Origin: Candidatus Altarchaeota archaeon
GTDB lineage: Archaea; Altiarchaeota; Altiarchaeia; IMC4; DAOVSA01
Length of the DNA stretch: 9,261 bases
NCBI GenBank assembly: GCA_030633635.1
Contig: DAOVSA010000015.1
Location: 1-9,261 of the forward strand
Direction of reading: 5' to 3'
Shown here: positions 5,675 to 9,261 of the stretch, in pieces
Position numbering within the stretch: the stretch's first letter is position 1
How the letters are laid out: each line of letters starts with the position of its first letter
Translations under genes and position numbers: made by a program
The notes under the pieces: model-generated
Database searches by the model: none
Seen by the model: only the letters and a program-made list of their open reading frames with translations
What the model was told of the DNA's origin: nothing

Positions 5675-7123
5675 TTAGATAAATCCTGATGACAAGCCAT
5701 AGAGGAATTTCCCGGTCATCAGCCCCTGGAATTCCGAGATAACTTTTAAACATTCCTCCAAGAATTTTGCCTTTATCTTTGGGATATCTTTTGGATCTAA
5801 TTTGTTTGCATCTTTCTCTTTGTTCTTTATTGCCTCTATCTGGGTCAAAAAATGCAGGGTTTTAAGAAAGTTATAAGCTACCTTCAGATTCGATACCAGA
5901 TCATTGCTTATATTTCCCTTTAGGCGCAGTTCCTCTAGCCTGTCAAATGTATTTGTGTGTTTTATGTTGAATCTGAGGCTTAATACCCTGATTGGTGCGA
6001 TCAGTGGTAAAAGACCCTGGTTCTTCAGGTCCATTTTCTTGGATCTTGTTGGAACAGAGAACTCCAGGGATACCTCAAAAAGGCTTGTAAATACCCTCTC
6101 ATTTCTGCACAACGAGAATAATCTCTCTCTGAGTTTATTAAATAGTTCTTCATCACCGTAAACATGCTTCATGTCCGCAAAAACAGAGAGATTTAGCAGA
6201 TCCTTTGATTCAAGAGAAAATGCCCAGTGATTCATCATCTCAGCCCATTCTTCTTGCGTCATTACATACGTGCTGTTTCCAACTGTGTACCCTTCCGGGC
6301 AATCTGAGAAGCCTATTTCTAATAAAGAACTGTGAATTGATTTTCCGAGTTCAAGAAAGTAATTTTTCTCTTCTTTCTTTTCAAATATCATGGCATTGTC
6401 CTGGTCTGTTCTCAATAACTGCTCCATTCGTCCTTCACTTCCCATGACAAAGAACGAAAATTTACATGGAGGTTTTTCGAGATTCTCAATGCAGATTCTT
6501 GTGACCGACATCAGAATTTCATCATTTATCATCGAGATCATGTTTCCCAGATATTGAGGGTCAACACTCTCTTTTCTAAACTCCTTTGGTAAAGTTTCCA
6601 GTATATAGGTCTGAAATCTTTGGTAAGATTCCGTTATTTCGTCAATATTTTTTGCTCTAGAAAATTCCTTCAGAAAATACAAAGGACTCTCTGATAAAAA
6701 AAATGCTAGATTGGTAATAGTTAGAACCCCGATTATTTTCCCGTTATCTTCGACTGGCAAATGCTTTATCCTGCTTTTAAAGAATTCTATTCCAGCTTCC
6801 CAGACCTTTTTATCTTTATTTATTGTTATGATGTTCTTACCAACGATAGAACTTGCCTTTGATGATGTATCTATCCCTTCTGCTACCGCCCGCTTAAGAT
6901 CACCTTCCGTTAAAATACCGGTTATCTCTTCACCCGAATCAGAAAGTATAACTTTCTGATTGGGCACAAAAATTTTGCTTTTAGCAAAATTTTTCTTGTC
7001 ACCCAGAAGAACATAAGTACTTCTATTTTCACACATGAGCCTTGCAACATCCCTAATCGTTGTTGATGGTTTGACCGTTACCGTCCTTTTCTTGATTATG
7101 TTCTCAACACTAACGTTTTCCAT
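5675..7123 (-). CDS. CBS domain pair-DUF294 nucleotidyltransferase-like signalling protein
   Basis: A 482-residue protein. Two CBS motifs (about 5-82 and 90-145) are recognised by VKPSTTIRDVARLM, GILTEGDL, then HLPVEDNGKIIGVLTITNL; such pairs usually bind adenosine nucleotides. The central DUF294 domain (about 165-300) has the nucleotidyltransferase signature GSEGRMEQLLRTDQDNAMIF at 228-247, with likely metal ligands D240 and D242, the GlnD/GlnE-like fold. The C-terminal DUF294-associated helical domain (about 330-475) ends KFLEECLKVISEFQ. The family is predicted to sense nucleotides and transfer a nucleotidyl group to an unknown target. CBS 1 carries an unusual insertion of roughly 25 residues (about 42-66) where a short turn is normal, and its DNA contains a perfect hairpin. 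A TATA-like element precedes the gene; no Shine-Dalgarno site is seen. Confidence 0.88.
   Translation of the reverse strand: MENVSVENIIKKRTVTVKPSTTIRDVARLMCENRSTYVLLGDKKNFAKSKIFVPNQKVILSDSGEEITGILTEGDLKRAVAEGIDTSSKASSIVGKNIITINKDKKVWEAGIEFFKSRIKHLPVEDNGKIIGVLTITNLAFFLSESPLYFLKEFSRAKNIDEITESYQRFQTYILETLPKEFRKESVDPQYLGNMISMINDEILMSVTRICIENLEKPPCKFSFFVMGSEGRMEQLLRTDQDNAMIFEKKEEKNYFLELGKSIHSSLLEIGFSDCPEGYTVGNSTYVMTQEEWAEMMNHWAFSLESKDLLNLSVFADMKHVYGDEELFNKLRERLFSLCRNERVFTSLFEVSLEFSVPTRSKKMDLKNQGLLPLIAPIRVLSLRFNIKHTNTFDRLEELRLKGNISNDLVSNLKVAYNFLKTLHFLTQIEAIKNKEKDANKLDPKDIPKIKAKFLEECLKVISEFQGLMTGKFLYGLSSGFI
6968..6994. repeat. Perfect 12-bp inverted repeat with 3-base loop inside the CBS-DUF294 gene
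   Basis: AAAAATTTTGCT (6968-6979) and AGCAAAATTTTT (6983-6994) are perfect reverse complements around TTT. In the minus-strand mRNA this makes a hairpin about 130 bases into the coding region, over codons about 44-52 (NFAKSKIFV), within the insertion in CBS domain 1. Confidence 0.75.
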
Positions 7124-7181
7124 TTTAGTCTATTAAGTGGTGATGTATATGATGTATTAGATTATGGCTTATGACTTATGA

Positions 7182-7189
7182 AATATAAA
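7182..7189 (-). promoter_or_regulatory. Candidate TATA box for the CBS-DUF294 gene
   Basis: On the minus strand this reads TTTATATT, close to the archaeal consensus TTTATATA, 59 bases upstream of the ATG at 7123. A start about 25 bases downstream would give a leader of roughly 30-35 bases. Confidence 0.5.
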
Positions 7190-7240
7190 CAGGTTTAGCT
7201 GTGGGTAGTGTAATGGAAATATGCAGATCAGAATACTTTG

Positions 7241-7293
7241 GAGAATGGACTGCAGCTTTGAGAATGGACTGCAGCTTTGAGAATGAACTACAG
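7241..7293. repeat. 19-bp tandem repeat, 2.8 copies
   Basis: GAGAATGGACTGCAGCTTT occurs exactly twice head to tail (7241-7259, 7260-7278), then a partial copy GAGAATGAACTACAG (7279-7293) has two changes. Each full unit holds the palindrome CTGCAG. It lies in the 245-bp gap between the end of the methionine synthase gene and the start of the CBS-DUF294 gene, upstream of the latter's TATA candidate. Nothing else gene-like is seen in 7190-7368 apart from a small inverted repeat TCTTGA/TCAAGA at 7306-7320. Confidence 0.85.
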
Positions 7294-7368
7294 AAGAAAT
7301 TTGGATCTTGAATCTCAAGAATATGGTAATTGGGAAAATGGGCGGGATTGCGGCATAAATCTCCTCTA

Positions 7369-8337
7369 TCATACCTCCTCTCGTAACTCCTCTGCTGCCT
7401 GGCACATATTTACGAGTTTTTCAAATGCCACCCCTGATGAAAGAAGTTTTAAACCACAATCCGGATCGACATAGACTCCTTTGGGCTCAACGATAGCAAA
7501 TGCTTTTCGTATATTGTCTTTGATCTCCTCAACACTCTCAACTCGTTTTGTATGGACATCAACACAACCAAAACCAATATCCTTTGTGAATTCATACTCT
7601 TTAAAGATTTCAATATCCCTGAAGTTTTTGTTTGTGAATTCAAAATCAAGTTGATCTACCGGGAATTCCAGAACTTGTGGATAGAGTTGTGAATAATCCC
7701 CGTAACAGATATGGATTCCAAGATAGGCGTTCACTCCACGGGTTGCAATCTCTATGGAATTTTTTGCAATCTCGATTTCATCAGGGTGTGTCGAAATAGC
7801 GGGATCATCTATCTGTATGTAATTGACACCAGATCTGACAAGACCTTTAAGCTCTTCATTTATTACCTCGGAGAGGGCGTATATCGCATCCTCTTTTGTT
7901 TTGTAAAATTCGTTAAAGCTCCAATCGACAATTGTGTATGCTCCGGTTATCGGAACCTTTATCTCATTTTTTGTGATTTTTCTTAGGAATTTATAATCCG
8001 GGATTGTCAACTCATCCCTGTACCCCAGTTCATCAACTATTGCCGGCTTTTTATAGTAGTTATTACCCCAGACCCTGACCTCGCCATAGATTTTAAACCC
8101 ATCAATATGCTCGGCAAAGTAGGATGTCATCTCTTCCCTTCTCATCTCTCCATCCCAGAGGATATCAACTCCGGCCAGTTCATGTTCTTTTATGACTGCT
8201 TTTATGGAATCCTGATACGCCCGCTCCATAATCTCGTCTGAGATTTTTCCCTCTGCATGTTCCCCTATCAGTTGGTTAAGCCACTTTGGCTTTGGATAAC
8301 TTCCAACAACTGTTGTAGGGAGTATTTTTTTGGTCAT
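7369..8337 (-). CDS. Core methionine synthase (MetE catalytic-domain type), zinc site intact
   Basis: A 322-residue single-barrel protein matching the C-terminal catalytic half of cobalamin-independent methionine synthase. It opens with TTVVGSYPKPKWL, has DGEMRREEM, GAYT and IQIDDPAI, and keeps all four expected zinc ligands: H209 and C211 (IHICYGDY), E233 (FEFTN) and C294 (DPDCGLK). Short archaeal proteins of this kind methylate homocysteine without folate, probably taking methyl from a corrinoid protein; which core family (MesA, MesB or MesC) is not clear. I chose ATG at 8337: AGGTG at 8348-8344 forms a well-spaced Shine-Dalgarno site for it. The in-frame GTG at 8346 would add three residues but lies within that site. 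The start is 2 bp after the stop of the upstream paralog, so translation is probably coupled. Confidence 0.88.
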   Translation of the reverse strand: MTKKILPTTVVGSYPKPKWLNQLIGEHAEGKISDEIMERAYQDSIKAVIKEHELAGVDILWDGEMRREEMTSYFAEHIDGFKIYGEVRVWGNNYYKKPAIVDELGYRDELTIPDYKFLRKITKNEIKVPITGAYTIVDWSFNEFYKTKEDAIYALSEVINEELKGLVRSGVNYIQIDDPAISTHPDEIEIAKNSIEIATRGVNAYLGIHICYGDYSQLYPQVLEFPVDQLDFEFTNKNFRDIEIFKEYEFTKDIGFGCVDVHTKRVESVEEIKDNIRKAFAIVEPKGVYVDPDCGLKLLSSGVAFEKLVNMCQAAEELREEV

Positions 8338-8339
8338 TT

Positions 8340-9261
8340 TTAGCACCTGATCGAATCACACATAACCTTGAGTTTTTCTGATGCCTTTTGATATGGTAAA
8401 AAATCAAGTCCGGTATTTGGAGAGACATACGTAATTTTTCCATCGGTGACATCAAGGATGGCATCGATCTTCTCTCTGACATCCTCTTTTTTCTCCATTC
8501 TCGTTGTCCTTCCATCAACTATTCCTGCCTGAATTTCCTTTTCTGTTTTATATTCTCCAAGCAATTCCAGGTTTTTCTCGTATCCCTCAACAAAATCCAA
8601 TCCCAAAACATCTACCGGGAAGTCAAGAATTTCCGGGAAGATTCTTTCTGCACCCCCAAAGTAGGTTGCAAGGAAGAATTTTGCCCCAACACCATCACAG
8701 ATTACTTTGACTGCCTCTTTTGCAGTTTCCAGATCGTCATTTTCGGCATAGAGTAGTGAAGGCTCATCAATCTGGATATACCTTGCCCCATTGTCTGCAA
8801 GTTTTTTTGCTTCCTCGTTCATAATCCCTGCCAGATCCATTACAAATTCTGACTTATCTTTATAGAATTCATTTTTTGATAATTCAGCGAGGGTATAGCA
8901 CGAAATTACAGCTTTAAGTTCTGTCTGGATTTTATATGCAATTTTGAATTCTTCTACAACGATATCCGTTCTGCTGTTGAGTTTTGCTGTTACCCTCGGC
9001 ATCCGGTAGTAAAAATTATTGTCAAAATATCTTATCAATCCAGACATTTCAAAGCCTTCAATACCTGTACAGAGATGACAGAGGAAATCCTGCCAGACCA
9101 GCTGGCCATCGGTAAATAATTTTATGCCGGAATCCTTCTGTCCATCCAATACTTCAGTTAACGCCTTTTCATATTCACTCTTTTCAGTCTCTTTTTTTCT
9201 GTCTTTTTGCAATCCTTCTAGGTTTTTCAGATAATCCTTAAACCAGTCCGGGCGCGGGTAA
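8340..9261 (-). CDS. MetE-like paralog with all zinc ligands lost (5' end outside window)
   Basis: The frame is open to the right edge, giving 306 codons from YPRPDWFKDYL, which matches the N-terminal SYPRP motif of core MetE proteins. Only a few residues should be missing, and the TTG at 9212 is not needed as a start. The fold tracks its neighbour (DGQLVWQDF, CYTLAELSKNEFYK, YIQIDEPSLL, FPVDVLGLDF), but the zinc positions are replaced: H to A198, C to Y200, E to D222 and C to T283 (numbered from the first complete codon). It therefore probably cannot activate homocysteine on its own. Bacterial MetE has a comparable zinc-less N-terminal barrel derived by duplication, so this may be a structural or methyl-donor-facing subunit for the adjacent intact protein. 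A separate enzyme with another substrate is possible. No frameshift or stop suggests decay. Confidence 0.82.
   Translation of the reverse strand, partial: YPRPDWFKDYLKNLEGLQKDRKKETEKSEYEKALTEVLDGQKDSGIKLFTDGQLVWQDFLCHLCTGIEGFEMSGLIRYFDNNFYYRMPRVTAKLNSRTDIVVEEFKIAYKIQTELKAVISCYTLAELSKNEFYKDKSEFVMDLAGIMNEEAKKLADNGARYIQIDEPSLLYAENDDLETAKEAVKVICDGVGAKFFLATYFGGAERIFPEILDFPVDVLGLDFVEGYEKNLELLGEYKTEKEIQAGIVDGRTTRMEKKEDVREKIDAILDVTDGKITYVSPNTGLDFLPYQKASEKLKVMCDSIRC
8344..8348 (-). promoter_or_regulatory. Shine-Dalgarno site AGGTG deciding the methionine synthase start
   Basis: AGGTG on the minus strand matches the GGAGGTGAT anti-anti-SD consensus and is six bases upstream of ATG 8337. It lies inside the last codons of the upstream paralog and contains the alternative GTG, which argues against that GTG as the start. 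Confidence 0.65.

Noticed and set aside
7169..7474. Open frames on both strands over the 7124-7368 gap
   Set aside because: They cross the 19-bp repeat and the end of the methionine synthase gene, have no ribosome binding sites and show no recognisable protein pattern.
8337..8346. Frameshift splitting a single two-barrel MetE gene
   Set aside because: Each protein has its own N-terminal SYPxP-type motif and a proper end, and the second has its own Shine-Dalgarno site. They are two genes.
9210..9212. TTG at 9212 as the start of the zinc-less MetE paralog
   Set aside because: The frame continues to the window edge and the upstream residues YPRPDWFKDYL match the conserved N-terminus of the family, so the real start is outside the window.

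Overview
The window looks like a piece of an anaerobic archaeal chromosome, most likely euryarchaeal (methanogen, ANME or alkane-oxidiser type). This is inferred from gene content: an archaeal/eukaryotic-type MiaB-like tRNA methylthiotransferase, a PIN-domain/KH ATPase of the archaeal PINA type, a CBS-DUF294 protein, and short 'core' methionine synthase proteins without a folate-binding half. The DNA is AT-rich, promoter-like AT boxes lie upstream of several genes, and only some genes have a Shine-Dalgarno site. Species cannot be named from the sequence alone.

Layout. (1) 1-359, minus: the N-terminal part of a divergent MTAP-family nucleoside phosphorylase, cut by the window edge. (2) 370-464: three tandem 32-bp repeats between divergent genes. 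(3) 513-938, plus: a two-helix membrane protein with a coiled-coil tail. (4) 1079-2859, minus: a likely two-gene operon of a membrane-anchored exterior protein followed, 8 bp later, by the radical-SAM tRNA methylthiotransferase. (5) 2860-3129: an intergenic stretch with a perfect 12-bp palindrome and other inverted repeats. (6) 3130-4683, minus: the PIN/ATPase/KH protein. (7) 4758-5597, plus, divergent from it: a sugar-phosphate nucleotidyltransferase with an N-terminal ribbon-helix-helix-like segment, preceded by a 21-bp inverted repeat. (8) 5675-7123, minus: a CBS-DUF294 protein. (9) 7124-7368: a promoter candidate and a short 19-bp tandem repeat. (10) 7369-9261, minus: two tandem, tightly coupled core-MetE paralogs. 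The downstream one keeps all four zinc ligands. The upstream one, cut by the right edge, has lost all four.

Two points stand out. The first is the fusion of a DNA-binding-like domain to a sugar nucleotidyltransferase, with an operator-like inverted repeat just upstream. It suggests an enzyme that may regulate its own gene, and perhaps the divergent ATPase gene. The second is the pair of a zinc-intact and a zinc-less methionine synthase paralog, which may form a two-subunit version of the two-barrel MetE layout. The MTAP-family gene (methylthio-nucleoside salvage) and the methionine synthase pair both touch methionine metabolism, but they lie far apart and nothing in the sequence links their expression.
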